Source: Malachius bipustulatus
Lineage: Eukaryota > Arthropoda > Insecta > Coleoptera > Melyridae
NCBI GenBank assembly: GCA_910589415.1
Contig: OU342638.1
Location: 36,801,579-36,865,578 of the forward strand
Length of the DNA stretch: 64,000 nt
Direction: 5' to 3'
The translations under genes were made by a program, and so were the position numbers. The number at the start of each line of letters is the position of its first letter. The stretch's first letter is position 1. Under the pieces are notes generated by a model that saw only the letters and a list, made by a program, of their open reading frames with translations, was not told the DNA's origin and did not search any database. Shown here piece after piece: positions 20,575 to 31,778 of this stretch.

Positions 20575-21060
20575 CAGCCGCCCGATATCCACGGAAAGCA
20601 CAAAAATTCTCCTCGATTTCGCTGAAAGAATCACGTCCGCAGGTCGAGTAACGTCAGAGGAATTAATTTTCGAAGGGTAAAATGAAAGCGTCTCGGCTTG
20701 CTACGCCAGACATTGCAGCGGCCATGCTACAAGAAATAATTCGATAAAACGACTCACGAATTTATTGCTCTGATACTACTCGACGGGGAAAATTGATAAT
20801 TTCAGCATAAAATCAAGTAAAAAAACTAATATTTAATAATTATTTTTGCCCGATCGCAATTAATTTCTATGAATTTATATTAATTTTTGTGAGAGAAATA
20901 AAATCGACTTACCCAAGACAGAATCGAGAGAACTATGGCACGGTATTGGCGGAGAATGGCAGTGGGAAACCGGTGACTCGAAAGCGTTCCGCCGGTGTCG
21001 CCACCGGTACGCGCCAAAACCTCTCGGCCAATCAGACGGCTCCACTTTGAAAATAAACAA
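20575..21060 (-). promoter_or_regulatory. Alternative 5' noncoding exons and promoter region, HMGA-like gene (predicted)
   Basis: Two good minus-strand donors are present: GCTG/GTGAGTTTCC (exon end at 20575) and GTCTTGG/GTAAGTCG (exon end at 20913). Either could join the acceptor at 18136 just before the HMGA-like start codon. The surroundings are less AT-rich than the flanks. The transcription starts were not located, and no transcript evidence is available. Confidence 0.45.
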
Positions 21061-21064
21061 TACA

Positions 21065-23534
21065 CCGTCCTCCTCTAACTGCCAACGGTTTTACATTTTA
21101 CTTTTGAATTATTTTTATAAGCGGGGAACTAATTTATTGGGGTTTATATTTATTTGTTATTCTTCATTCAGGTAGGCAGGCCGTTCGGCCGTCGTGTCCG
21201 CGTCCCGTGTCTGATCCCGCCGACTGTCTTCTCTCTTGCATTGCCTTGCATTATTATTATTATTGCAAAGCGATGCAAACTGGTTTACGTTTCTCATGTT
21301 GATCAGCTCCTCTTGCTTGCACTGGCCATTTAATCTCGCTCACGCTTTATATTCCAATCCAATGGCGGCGACGGTCGCTACATGGAAAATCAATATTTTA
21401 GTAGGTAGGTAACACAAACAAAGTGCATTCAATAGTTTGAGTTTGATTCTATGATTTTACAGCGTTATTTTTATTATTTTTTATTATTATTGCCAATTAG
21501 GTACACCAATGATGGAAGAAAATTAATAAAACAAACGCAATTCGCGATTTCAATTTTTTTGCAACAATAACAAAAGAAGGTTTAAAAATTTAATTAATGA
21601 CGTCATTGTTTATTCATTTGTATTATTATATTGTTTATCGTAATTTAGCGGGACTTCCAGGTTCAAATAAAATACTAAATACGAATGTAAACAAAATTAA
21701 AAATAACAAATATGTTTTGAATTTCACGTTTATTATAATTTATTGATTATAAAATAATGCAGTTCCCAAGGTCACCTCTAAAAGGCCTTTTTCCTTAAAC
21801 TGAGATAAGGTAAGAGACAATAAGGTGAAAGGAGCTGGCAACACTGGCCAATAAAATAAAATTATAGTCGTCTATAGCGTCACTCTCTCGATATTAGGCA
21901 GCTGACAATATAATAACCAAATTAAAAAATTGATGAAAGAATAAACGAATAAAAGCAACTTCTTTTTTCACCATCTTATCAAGATGGCGGTAATAATATA
22001 ACTTAGGTTATGTTATGGTTACATTTGTCATAATTGAAATGTCAATTTGACAGTTCGAGACTAAAGCGGCGCATGGGCATCTTGCACTTATCTTTAAAGT
22101 TTATTAGAGATATAAAAAGAGAGATTAAAAATTTTCTCTGCGAATTTAGGTAATAATAAAAAACCTGATTGTGGGCGTTACAATTAAATTAGGTACGAGA
22201 AGTTCAGAACTGTAATCGGTCCCTCCACACGGTTCCCTTTTTCGAGAAACATGAAATAATCATGATACAATAATTATTACATAAAGGGATATGCGGTCTT
22301 ATTTTCGTCAAGTCGGCGCAATGTTGTCACCGGATCTCATTCATCGCGGGAAATTTGAATTTGTAATTACTTATTTATTGTAGGTATAAGCAGAATTTGG
22401 GTTTGATTTTTTTTCTCACTCTCATATTATGGGACACTGTATACCTTATTTTTTATTTAGATGGACTTGTCAAACAGCTCTGTCAAGTTGGTAGCCTGTG
22501 CAATCTCTGAACAGTAATTTTGATTTTCTCTGATGGTTGCCTGTTTCCTTAACCTTGACAAAAAATTTAAGTTGCGACTAGAGTTATACGGCAACACTCA
22601 CCGCCCGACTCAGGTACAGCTAATGACGTCACCTGCAAAACATGTTTCCTTTTTTGCACTGTTATAAAATGGAAATTAAAAAAATTTAAGTCAATTTCCT
22701 TTGAAAATAGTTCATTCTAGTAGTTATTCATCTTTTGAGGATAAATTTAACTGTTGTTTAGCATGACTTTATCTAATGACGTTTTGCGAAAACAGAGTCG
22801 GGCTCCTGCAGTCGCTACTCTAGTCACAGCGAAAACGCCAAGGAACTTTTAAACAATTGAACAGTTTGTTGAAGTTGTCAAACTGACAAATTAAATTAAA
22901 TTCAAAATTAATAAAATGCTGAAGCAGAGGTAAATTTATTTCAAAAGAATGAAAAGAATGAATGCTCAAATGCTATGACTATGAACAATAATAATTAATA
23001 TTATTGTCTTTCTCCAAATTAAACAATACAATGTATTGTCGGATTACTCGAATTCCATGAAATAAAGAGAATCTTAGAAGATTTATTGACAAATAGGTAC
23101 TTACATTATTCAATCATGTTTTATTTTCAATATTTTTACATAAAATTAAGAAGGGAAGGGTATAATCCTGAGTACATAAGACTTGTAAAAGGAAATAGGT
23201 GCTTACACTTATACATGCCTCTAAACTTTTGAAGTCTACATATGAAAAAATTGCGTTTGAGTGTAGCTCTTTAGATTTTGAATTTTGAAATGAAATGACA
23301 TCTCAAGTAATCGACATAACCTAAATTAGTTTAGGAACTAACTATTCTAGTGACTATTCTAGTAACAACTATCACCACAACCAACCTAATCAGTTTTGTT
23401 GCCAATCGTTCCCCTAGAATTTTGACTTGGTGGAATCCATCTAAATAAAAAATAAAGTATACGTTCTGTAAATTTTATCTGTCGTTTGGCCTACGCAGAG
23501 ACTGACTCGAATGAGCTGGGACATCCCCTCTATA
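21065..23534. other. Intergenic, no gene recognised
   Basis: AT-rich sequence without a credible open frame or RNA gene. It contains short ATT/TTA microsatellites (21250, 21480) only. Confidence 0.5.
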
Positions 23535-24125
23535 CAGGGTGTGACTGGAAGGTATGTACTAAATTCAAGGGCTTATTCCTGAACCAAGTGGATAAGTTTG
23601 TACCTAAAATTTCTGGTTGTTACACAGGGTGTTTTTTGTTAATTTCTCAAAAATGCTTTTGCCGATGGTGTTAAAATTTGACAGTGGCTTTTGTAGTAAA
23701 GGAGCTCCTTTAACCCCAACTAGATTGAAATTATCAAGTTCAGTGGCGTCCTGGAGACACCGTTACCAATTCTATTGCAAAAAATGTATGGCACTGACTT
23801 TTTTAAAATTTTGATATTTTTTTCAGATTAAGCAACTATAAAATAAAACTTTTTATTATTATGACATTTGACTTTTCTTCTTATCTCTTGTCGTATTCTA
23901 GAAAAAAAAGTTAAAGCTGCTTCATGATTTGATCAATTTTCCAAAATGCATTTTTTGCCCCCAGGACTTCAAATGCTACAGATCACATTGCCAAATTTCA
24001 ACAATATCAGAAAACAAAATAAAATTTAGCCATTTTAGGACACCTTTATATGAACTTTTCTACTTAAAATAATCCAGCCAGGAATACACCCTCTAATTTA
24101 GTACATACCTTCAAGTAACACCCTG
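23535..24125. mobile_element. Small nonautonomous DNA transposon, 31-bp inverted ends
   Basis: The left end CAGGGTGTGACTGGAAGGTA (and on to about 23565) matches the reverse complement of the right end at about 24095-24125 over roughly 31 bases with two mismatches. The element is 591 bp and has no transposase. The left flank is TATA and the right flank CA, so a TA target duplication of Tc1/mariner type could have been lost by mutation. Confidence 0.8.
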
Positions 24126-24399
24126 CAGGTCGGGATTTTCGAGGTTTAAATTATTTCGTAACACTCATGATCAACAAAATGCATGAACAACTTTCTTCTA
24201 ATTTGACCACATTTGCATCTAAAAAATGTTTAAACGAATCGTTTCCCCAAACTGATTACAATTAAAAAATTATTTCACTTCTCCAGACAAACAATTCCTA
24301 TCAGATAATATGAGAATGAGATACTTTTATGGCTACGATGAAAAGGTTAAATAAATCAATCAAAGCTGGATAAATAAATAAATAATTGAATTTTATAAT

Positions 24400-24405
24400 T
24401 TTATT
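24400..24405 (-). terminator. RpL32 polyadenylation signal
   Basis: AATAAA on the minus strand, about 22 bases past the RpL32 stop codon. Confidence 0.6.
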
Positions 24406-24426
24406 GTAAATAAATCAAACATTAAC

Positions 24427-25075
24427 TTATTCATTTTCTTGACTACGTAGACGGGCATGTCCGTTTGTGAGACGGATCGATAACTGCCGGGCTCGTTCGA
24501 CTATTTCTTTCCTCTTCTTTGACGACACTCCGTGAGCGATCTCTCCGCAGTATTTCCGGTTCTGCATCATCAAAACTTCCAGTTCCTGAAATTCACGAAA
24601 CAAATCTTACGACGTTGAATAACAGTCGAGCCCACTGCAACGACTGATCCGCAGAAAACTCAGAAAAAATTTTCAACATTGCTGTTCAGTCGCAAATTAC
24701 CAAAGACATCATTGTGAATCAAAATAGCTTTTAACCAGTCGTTAAGAATACTTTTATCAAACCTTACCTTAACGTTATGGACGAGCACTTTTCGGAAACC
24801 GGTCGGGAGCATGTGACGGGTCTTTGAGTTCGAGCCGTAACCAATGTTGGGCATCAAATATTGTCCCTTGAACCGTCTCCTCACCCTGTTGTCAATACCT
24901 TTCGGTTTCCTCCAGTTTCTCTGAGAAGATCGACAAATTTCAGGTTATAATATTTCAGATGATAAATAAAAACAGACTGTACCTTGAGTTTTCCATAACG
25001 ATCAGATTGATGTCTGATGAATTTTTTAGTCCTCTTTTTGACTATGTCCGGCCTGTACACTGGTCTAATGGCCAT
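24427..25075 (-). CDS. RpL32: Ribosomal protein eL32 (RpL32)
   Basis: Coding exons on the minus strand are 25075-24983, 24920-24768 and 24585-24427. They give 134 residues, the length of the insect protein also known as rp49. It begins [19 protein letters not shown] and contains [17 protein letters not shown] and [13 protein letters not shown], all highly characteristic of eL32. It is a structural protein of the large ribosomal subunit. An acceptor lies seven bases before the ATG, and a donor at 25223-25224 (TAATCA/GTGAGTATT) defines a short noncoding first exon, as usual for ribosomal protein genes. Intron 3 carries a box C/D snoRNA. Confidence 0.98.
24655..24718 (-). ncRNA. Box C/D snoRNA, predicted 18S rRNA 2'-O-methylation guide
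   Basis: It lies in the last RpL32 intron, minus strand. Box C is ATGATGT (24706-24712), box D' CTGA (24686-24689), a C'-like AATGTTG follows, and box D is CTGA (24660-24663). Directly upstream of D' is GGTAATTTGCG, an 11-base complement of the universally conserved 18S segment CGCAAAUUACC. Counting five bases from D' places the modified base on the first A after CGC. As I recall, the same adenosine is methylated in yeast (snR87 site) and in human. Box C differs from the consensus at its last base, and the terminal stem is weak. Confidence 0.7.
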
Positions 25076-25224
25076 TTTGATCCTGGAAAAATACACAAAT
25101 AAGACCTTGTTTCGGGGAGGTTAACACCGGATATGTTCAAGTTGGACAGGGACTATTTTGGTGATATGTTGGGGGTTATTAATTGGAATTACGGAATTTA
25201 AGTTTAATTTCACTTAATACTCAC

Positions 25225-25330
25225 TGATTATCCTAATATTAGAAGATTTTCAACGTGCCACGGAATTTTTGTCAGCTACTTGTTATTAATCGAGTCGTGT
25301 ACGTGTAAAGAAAAGTAAAAAGAAGACTTG
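25225..25330 (-). promoter_or_regulatory. RpL32 first exon and TOP-like start region
   Basis: On the minus strand a pyrimidine tract (TTCTTTTTACTTTTCTTTAC) lies just upstream of the first exon, as in TCT/TOP ribosomal protein promoters. The exon ends at a donor whose last exon base is 25225. Confidence 0.5.
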
Positions 25331-25334
25331 GAGA

Positions 25335-26262
25335 ATGGCAGCAATCGATCGTGGGCTAGATGTCAAGAACGTCAATGTAGACTGACTGACAAGAAATAGG
25401 TGTCAAGAGCGTCAATTAATCCTGAATCCCCGCAATGTTGCCATTTCTCGTTAATAATTATTAATTAATAGATAAAATTTTAACATATTTATATTATTTA
25501 CTATTGAAGAATTCAATTAACTAATAGCTACAATAAATCTATCCATGATTAATTATATCATTGTAAATGAATACGTTACACTAAATTTCTATTTAAATAA
25601 TTGAACTCAGTTTATTTCCAATCACAACCACAACCGGGGAAGTAATGACGTCATTTTGGAGAGTCTACTTTGAAGTTCAACCAACTCTGGAAGTCAATCA
25701 AATTTACAAGTCTTAGAAGTGACGTAATTTTGGAGAGTATTGACAAATCAAATTTTCAAAAGGTAATGTTATAAAGTTAAAAAAAAAACGGTTTTTATTA
25801 AATAATTGAAATACAGAAATATTATACAATTATTAACGCGACTAAAATATATGTTAAAGAGAAGTAGCATAAAATACAACTGGACGAATTGAGCCACTCT
25901 CATTAATTTAATGAAACTAAAGATTCTTGTCATTTTATTTAATTGATAGAGATCCACCAAGTAGACATTATTCTTGTGAGGATAATTTTATTTCTCTCCA
26001 ACCCTCAAAAAATAAATTTTTGTTATGTTAAATATTTAATTTTATTGTCTTTTCTTAAAAGTATTACTTTTTATAAGGATCCCTATCTCTGTTACACTGT
26101 TACATACACCTAATTGACTAAATATTTTTGACCCTAGTAAATTGGAGAGTTTTAAAATTTATTACAGGTACTTGCTAATTAATGACACTTTTTAAGAGAT
26201 TTTCCACAATAAATATATTATTAAACATATTTACATATATAACATAGCTAAATTTTATAAAA
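25335..26262. other. Intergenic between RpL32 and ZCRB1
   Basis: Very AT-rich spacer. No coding or RNA gene recognised. Confidence 0.5.
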
Positions 26263-26265
26263 TAT

Positions 26266-27467
26266 TTAATCGCTTTCCTCTTCATCACTAAAATAAGAAC
26301 TTTTTTTAATCTTCTTCCGTTTCGGTTCCCCTATCCGGGTTTCATCGTTATCATAATTCCCAGTGGCAACTTTCAACCTATATTGCTCCAATTCATGTCT
26401 TTCTTGCTGCAATAAAATCAATTATAAAAAAGCAACCACGAGAGAGTACAACACTCACTTCATAAGCTATTGCAGCACTCAAGGTCTCATCATCAGAAAC
26501 CGCATCTTCTTCGTCTTCTTCTGCACCCTCATGATCATCCTTCTTCGGTCTTTTTGTTGATTTACTTGTCACATCTTCACATCGTTCGTCTTCTGAGGAA
26601 TCAAAATATTCTATTTGTTCCTATAATGTTAAATTATTATTAATTATGTTATGATTAATTAATTAAATGTTACTACAAAAGCACACCTTTGATAATCCTG
26701 TACTTTCTTTCTTTTTCTTCTTCTTAACTTTCTTAGGGGGTGGTTGTCGCTCGCCTAGTAAATTTTTGGAGCAGTTGTAGCTTAGATGCCCGAACTCGCC
26801 GCACTCGTAACATCTCGTCTTGTTGGGATACTCCTGGAAAGATTCGATTGTAATTGATGTAATTAATACAACGATGTTGATTACCTTTCTTTTAATAAAT
26901 TCAGTGCAGCGTCCGTTATCTTTCGCTATGCTAGCTTTCAGCGTTCTTCCAAAGACCTAGAAATTTATTATTTATTAGCTAACACCTGAAGAAGTGATGG
27001 TAGTTGAAATATTTATGGGGCCTCCGCGTTCAAGGTAGGTACTTGCGTTGCGAGGTTCATGTCGAGTGTCAAACAAATGACAGGGTTGAACATGGCAAGT
27101 TTGTGTCAAGAAATGGATTTAAATTAACAAAGATACACACCTGGCTTAAGTTTGTTTCTTCAACGCATTTCATGGCACCTTCTCGTGTGAGAAATAGGAT
27201 GAACGCTACTCCTTTACTCTTTCTCGTTTCTCTCTCTTTCACTATCGTAACTCTGGAAAATTATTATTGAATTCAGTAATTAGTGTCTGTAGTGCTAGTG
27301 CTAGTGCCAGTGTCGCTTCTGGTACTGGTACCGGTACTGCTTCAGGTAACTTACTTGACGATTTTGCCGTATTTTTCAAACAATTTATGGAGGTCATTGT
27401 TGCTCAGATCGAATGGCAAGTTAGAAACGTAAACTGTGCTTTTACTCGGTACAAAACCACCGCTCAT
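26266..27467 (-). CDS. ZCRB1: Zinc finger CCHC-type and RNA-binding motif protein 1 (ZCRB1)
   Basis: Six exons on the minus strand: 27467-27355, 27252-27141, 26956-26885, 26833-26687, 26620-26459 and 26406-26266. Phases match throughout, giving 248 residues. Residues 10-85 are an RRM ([11 protein letters not shown] as RNP2 and KGVAFILFL as RNP1). One CCHC knuckle follows ([14 protein letters not shown], about residue 108). Then come a basic lysine-rich stretch and an acidic, lysine-rich tail ending YFSDEEESD. This architecture is that of ZCRB1, a component of the U11/U12 snRNP of the minor spliceosome in vertebrates and conserved in insects. It acts in the nucleus. Its start lies about 320 bp from the divergent exon at 27790, so the two probably share a promoter. 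Confidence 0.92.
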
Positions 27468-27789
27468 TTTGTTATTTTTGTGATATTTTATGGCTTATTA
27501 TTACTCGCATTAAAATATAAACATTCAAAATCTCAAAATCTTGCTACTTAACCTAGAAATAAATAGTGTTCTTCTTTTTCTCTCTAATGACCAACCCGAT
27601 TAAAATTAAAGATATCTCTAATGCTCATGCGCAATAAATACAATGTCAGTGTGACGTCACTGGGAGGGCTAAGTGGAAATATTTCCAAATAAACAAACCG
27701 TTGGTTGAAATTGTCATTGTTGTCAGTTGTCGTGATTCGTGAATTAGTGGAAGTTTTAAGTTCGTATCTGATTTGACAGGGAAAAAAAA

Positions 27790-27840
27790 ATGGAGACCGG
27801 CATCAATAATGGTGCTACTTCGAAAACGCATAGATTTATG
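27790..27840 (+). CDS. First coding exon of an unknown gene (METGINNGATSK...)
   Basis: A short exon of 17 codons (METGINNGATSKTHRFM) is followed directly by a donor GTAAGCC; phase 0. It follows A-rich GGGAAAAAAAAATGG and lies divergently next to ZCRB1. I could not identify the next exon. It could join exons far downstream, even dia exon 2 (phase 0), or belong to another gene; chance is also possible. No domain is visible in so short a piece. Confidence 0.3.
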
Positions 27841-27849
27841 GTAAGCCAT

Positions 27850-28790
27850 AGAAACTTATGGTTTTGCGTCCAGCAGCTCGGCTTTTAACACAACCAATTC
27901 TTCTATACGTGTCATTTTATTTTTCGAACACAGGGAATTATTCCCAAATTAACTTGTGTAAATATTGTCTCCCCTAATTATTTTATAGTAAAATGTTTAA
28001 TGTAACATTTCTTGAGGAAAAAAGGCGCTTATATTGATGCAACAAAATTGGTTGTCAGACAGTTTGGTTCAACCATTTTCGATAAAAAAGAAAAGTTTTC
28101 AGTGCGTTACGTCATATTATTATTATTGACGCTAACAGTTAAAAATAATGTCAAATAATGAAAACCAAAATCACTTCACAACGGAAATGACGTCACAAAA
28201 CTGAAAACTATTTCACGATTTTTCCTAAAACGGCTGAACCAACTGAAAACCCAAGTAGGTGCATCAGAATGATCTTTTTCCTTAAAGTCACAATATGTAA
28301 CATTTTCCTGTAAAATAATTAAGGGAGACATTATTTACCGAAGTTATCATGGGAATTCCCTAGCAGTTCCTAGAGTACCTGAATGATTTCTTGTTATCTG
28401 ATTATGTGCAACCAAATGTTACATAAACTAAACAGAGTCAAATATATTCCAGAAACAAGTTGAGCTTTGTTATGTTTTAAAAATTATTTAAAAATATTGT
28501 ATAAAATGAAAAAGAAAACGGGGGAAAATAATTTATCTCGGGAATTGGAACTAGTTGATTTTTTTTATGGTAGTAGATTATAAATAACGATGCTCGCACT
28601 AGCGATATAAAATGTAATAAATGAAAACATGTAATTAAAAAAAAAATCCATTTATAATAAATATATCACTAGAGTAAATGAAATTTTTATTTTATACCTG
28701 GTCAATCATTCAAAATATGATGTTTATTCTATGTATTTAGTGGTAGATTCGCCTGAAAATGGCTGCGAGCTGCGATAATCATAGATCACC
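27850..28790. other. Intergenic or intronic, nothing recognised
   Basis: AT-rich sequence between the unknown exon and the candidate hAT-like element; no gene seen. Confidence 0.4.
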
Positions 28791-28792
28791 TT

Positions 28793-29435
28793 CAGTGATA
28801 TGCCTTTACGCGTAAAGATGTCATCCGCTACGTTTGACGTAAAGAATGTAAATAATACGTAAAGAAGACGTATGTTAAATAAATCGGTTAACATTTAACC
28901 GATCTAAAAAACGTTTACAAGTGTATTTATCTTTGAAAATTCTCGATTCTATCTAATTATAGTGAGGAATACTGGAATACAAATAGTGTAATAACTGAGT
29001 TAAATAAATAAACCAAGAAAACCTGCCTTTTTACTTCCTTACTCAACCTTATTTAACATTAATTTCAGTCCAGATAAGCACAATAAAATTCAAAAGAAAT
29101 AGGCGACCTAAAATGTAGGGTTAGGGTTACCAATAATAATCATAATACTCATTCAATCATTAAAAAATGAGGCATACATTGTTTATTATAATTTAGTAAT
29201 AATTAATTAGATACATAAACTATTATTAACTGCTTAAGAAATAATAATCATAAATTTGAATTATTTATTCTTCTTCTTTTTTTCTTTTTCTTTACATTCT
29301 TTACGTACTTTCCTTTTTTTTTACATTCTTTACTTGGCTTACCTCGAAAAAGTCCATGTAAAGAATGAATTCCTTACCCGTAAGGAATCGCGTAAAGAAT
29401 AGAGGTAAAGAATACGGCACATCAGCACATCACTG
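28793..29435. mobile_element. Candidate small hAT-like element
   Basis: The left end CAGTGATATGCC and the right end GCACATCACTG are inverted copies (CAGTGATRTGC), a start typical of hAT transposons. The flanks atcacctt and atcaggat agree at 5 of 8 positions, so a target duplication is only suggestive. The interior is rich in TAAAGAAT/ATTCTTTA inverted motifs and has no transposase. Boundaries are uncertain. Confidence 0.45.
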
Positions 29436-29728
29436 ATCAGGATCACTTGACAGTTAACTAAAAATTAGCTGTTCTATGGTGTAAGTATGACAGACAGTAC
29501 CCATGTCAACTCGTTCTCTCTTTTTATCTTGTTGCTTCAGGCCAATCTGCGCTTTCATTTCTCATTTCACTCTCCTCTCTCTGCTTGTTTTCTTCTTCTT
29601 TCAGTTCTTTCTCTTTCATTTTGTGAAGTTAATTTGACGCGTGAAGAAGTGGGAAAGGAAGGGAAGGAACGTTTCCTTTAATTCCTTTCGTTTAAACATT
29701 CTATTTAATCCAATTTATATAAATTATA

Positions 29729-30968
29729 ATGGCTATTGTAAGTATTAATAATTAATAATTCTGTAAAATATTACCATCAGTTTGTAGTAACTATTTCATC
29801 CATATGTTTATTACGATTAATTATAAATAATCCAACATGATTGCCTTGATATCAGTGGATTTCTTGCCATGTTGCAAAGAAAATTTTTCAAAACTGTAAT
29901 AACTCCTTGTGCTCCCGGCTTCCACAGCTTGCTTCCCTTTTAAGCCCTATTAATTATTCTGCAATCCGCAACAATTTAAATTTTTCTTATTATTAATAAT
30001 AATAGAAAAAGCGAGGTTATGTTATTTATGAAAATCCCTCTTGGCGCCACTTTGTATTTAAATTTTTGGAATTATTTAAAACACGGGACATTTGCGGTTT
30101 CTCCTTTATTGACAGTAAAATCCTCCCTCGAACTTCCACCCCTCGTTGATAGAATTAAGTTGATCCAGTGAGTTGTAGGTGGGAGAACGGTGTTCAACCA
30201 CGCCAAGCTTAAATTGTCTGGTTGAAACACAACTAATAATGTTGTGGATTCCAGTCAAAAGCGGTAGTCGCAGCCGGGAAGGCCCAGCCCAGGAAACAGC
30301 AGATCCGCGGCAAAGGTATCAAGAAGAAGAAGGTCGCCCTCAAGTTCCTGATTGACTGCACCCATCCAGTCGAGGACAGTATTCTGGACGTAGCCAATTT
30401 TGTAAGTCTGCTATCCTATTTTTTCTTCCACTGCTGCATGAAATAATTACTTTTATCATCTCCGGATTCTCCGGCACATTGGAGTGTTGCATCATTGATG
30501 ACACAATCATCTCTGATTGTTGGCCATGTGCTAGATAACCGAGTTCTGATAAACGACTTATAAAAACTGAAAGGGACCATTCAGAATGTTTATAAATTTT
30601 ATCGGAATTCTACATTCTCTTTTAATAATAATCTTTCTACTTCCAAGAATCATCTAATTCTAATTCTATGTTTACCACAGGAAGCCTACCTGAAGAACCG
30701 GATCAAGATCAACGGTAAGACCGGTAACTTCTCCGGGAACAAGTCGCAGCACGCGGTCACTCTGGGCAGGGAAAAGGGCACCAAAATCGTCCTCAATTCG
30801 GAGATCCCCTTCTCGAAACGATACCTCAAGTATCTGACGAAGAAGTACCTGAAGAAGAACAACTTGAGGGATTGGCTGCGAGTCGTCGCTTCCGGAAAGG
30901 ACAGCTACGAGCTGAGGTACTTCCAGATCAACAATCAAGATGACGACGAGGAGGAAGATAACGAGTAA
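29729..30968 (+). CDS. RpL22: Ribosomal protein eL22 (RpL22)
   Basis: Exons 29729-29737 (MAI), 30255-30401 and 30681-30968 join in frame to 147 residues. The core [20 protein letters not shown] and [20 protein letters not shown] is diagnostic of eL22. The C-terminus is acidic ([12 protein letters not shown]). It is a structural protein of the large ribosomal subunit. It lacks the long alanine/lysine-rich N-terminal extension of Drosophila RpL22. Intron 2 contains an H/ACA snoRNA. A tandem duplication of intron 2 plus exon 3 lies downstream (31.2-32.1 kb). Confidence 0.97.
30474..30617 (+). ncRNA. H/ACA snoRNA in RpL22 intron 2 (copy 1)
   Basis: The 5' hairpin starts GCACAT and closes with ATGTGC. 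Inside it is a perfect ACAATCA/TGATTGT stem. The hinge is AGATAA (30533-30538; ANANNA). The 3' hairpin has a 10-bp lower stem GAGTTCTGAT/ATCGGAATTC, a pocket AAACGAC/ATTTT and an upper stem TTATAAA/TTTATAA. ACA at 30612-30614 is three bases from the end. The distance from the pocket to ACA, about 14-15 bases, fits the family rule. The pocket would guide pseudouridylation; I could not assign the target. Confidence 0.82.
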
Positions 30969-31005
30969 TGTGGGTGTAATAGGGTTTAATTGATTACGAT
31001 TAATT

Positions 31006-31011
31006 AATAAA
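31006..31011 (+). terminator. RpL22 polyadenylation signal
   Basis: AATAAA about 40 bases past the stop codon, followed by a T-rich stretch. Confidence 0.6.
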
Positions 31012-31232
31012 TGGTTTTATTAACTTTGATCAGTGTTTTATTTTATTTACTAATTATGATTCATGTCTGCTATTATAATTAATTATTACTCTCATTTATT
31101 TAATGGCGAGTGGAGCTCTTATAATTTTAGGGTAGGTGTTTGGAGAAGACTCGCCTTTAGAAAGATTGTACCCAAGATGTTGCCTGTGCAAATGTTATGT
31201 AAGTACTATTTGATTGTTTATTATATTACTTG

Positions 31233-31365
31233 GCACATTTGTTTGCCACATTGATGATTTAAACGTCTTTTGTGGTTTCTTTGTGTGCAAAATAATTGGG
31301 TTCTCATAAACGACTTATAAGCCCACAGCTCGAAAGATTATAAATTTTATCAGGACACTACATAT
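31233..31365 (+). ncRNA. H/ACA snoRNA copy 2
   Basis: Downstream duplicate of the RpL22 intronic snoRNA. The outer 5' stem is GCACA/TGTGC and the inner stem CCACA/TGTGG. The hinge is AAATAA (31290-31295). The 3' hairpin keeps ATAAACGACTTATAA and TTATAAATTTTATC exactly, with ACA at 31360-31362. The 5' hairpin sequence differs from copy 1, but the pairing is rebuilt with different bases. Confidence 0.75.
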
Positions 31366-31421
31366 CCTATTTCACATATTCTAAACTGATTCTATTTTAT
31401 TAACCTGATTTACCTCTACAG

Positions 31422-31473
31422 GAAGTTTGGTAGAAGAACCGGATCGGGATCAATGGTTGATAATGAAGGCTTG
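31422..31473 (+). pseudogene. Decayed RpL22 exon 3 start, copy 2
   Basis: TAGAAGAACCGGATCGGGATCAA follows an intact acceptor (ACCTCTACAG) and matches the first 40 bases of RpL22 exon 3. The reading frame is broken. A donor-like TTG/GTGAGTC follows at 31474. It could act as a short noncoding exon between the two downstream snoRNAs. Confidence 0.7.
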
Positions 31474-31535
31474 GTGAGTCACCAATCACTTATTTTTATT
31501 ATTACTGCATAAGTGGTTTCTCTTCTCTCAGCCCC

Positions 31536-31669
31536 AGCACATAATTAGAGCCGTATTGATGCTTCAGTTGTCCTTACGGTGTCGGAATTGTGCTAAATAA
31601 TAGAGTCCTGATGAACGACTTATAAACACCGCCACCTACTTTTATAAATTTTATCAGGACACTACATTT
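31536..31669 (+). ncRNA. H/ACA snoRNA copy 3
   Basis: Third copy. The outer 5' stem is AGCACA/TGTGCT and the inner stem CCGTA/TACGG. The hinge is AAATAA (31595-31600). The 3' hairpin lower stem is GTCCTGAT/ATCAGGAC (perfect), with the same pocket and TTATAAA/TTTATAA upper stem. ACA is at 31664-31666. Confidence 0.75.
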
Positions 31670-31778
31670 TTTCTATTTCTTATTCAACTTATTCGCTTGT
31701 TCTTAGGTAACGCCTTAACAAGCGAATAAAGTTAATTATTTAATGAGTTTTCTTATAACTTGAAAAATGGTTTTACAG

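Noticed and set aside
29833..29929. H/ACA snoRNA in RpL22 intron 1
   Set aside because: CAACATG/CATGTTG pairs perfectly, followed by a hinge-like AAAGAA and an ACA. The 3' half does not form a convincing hairpin and is too short.
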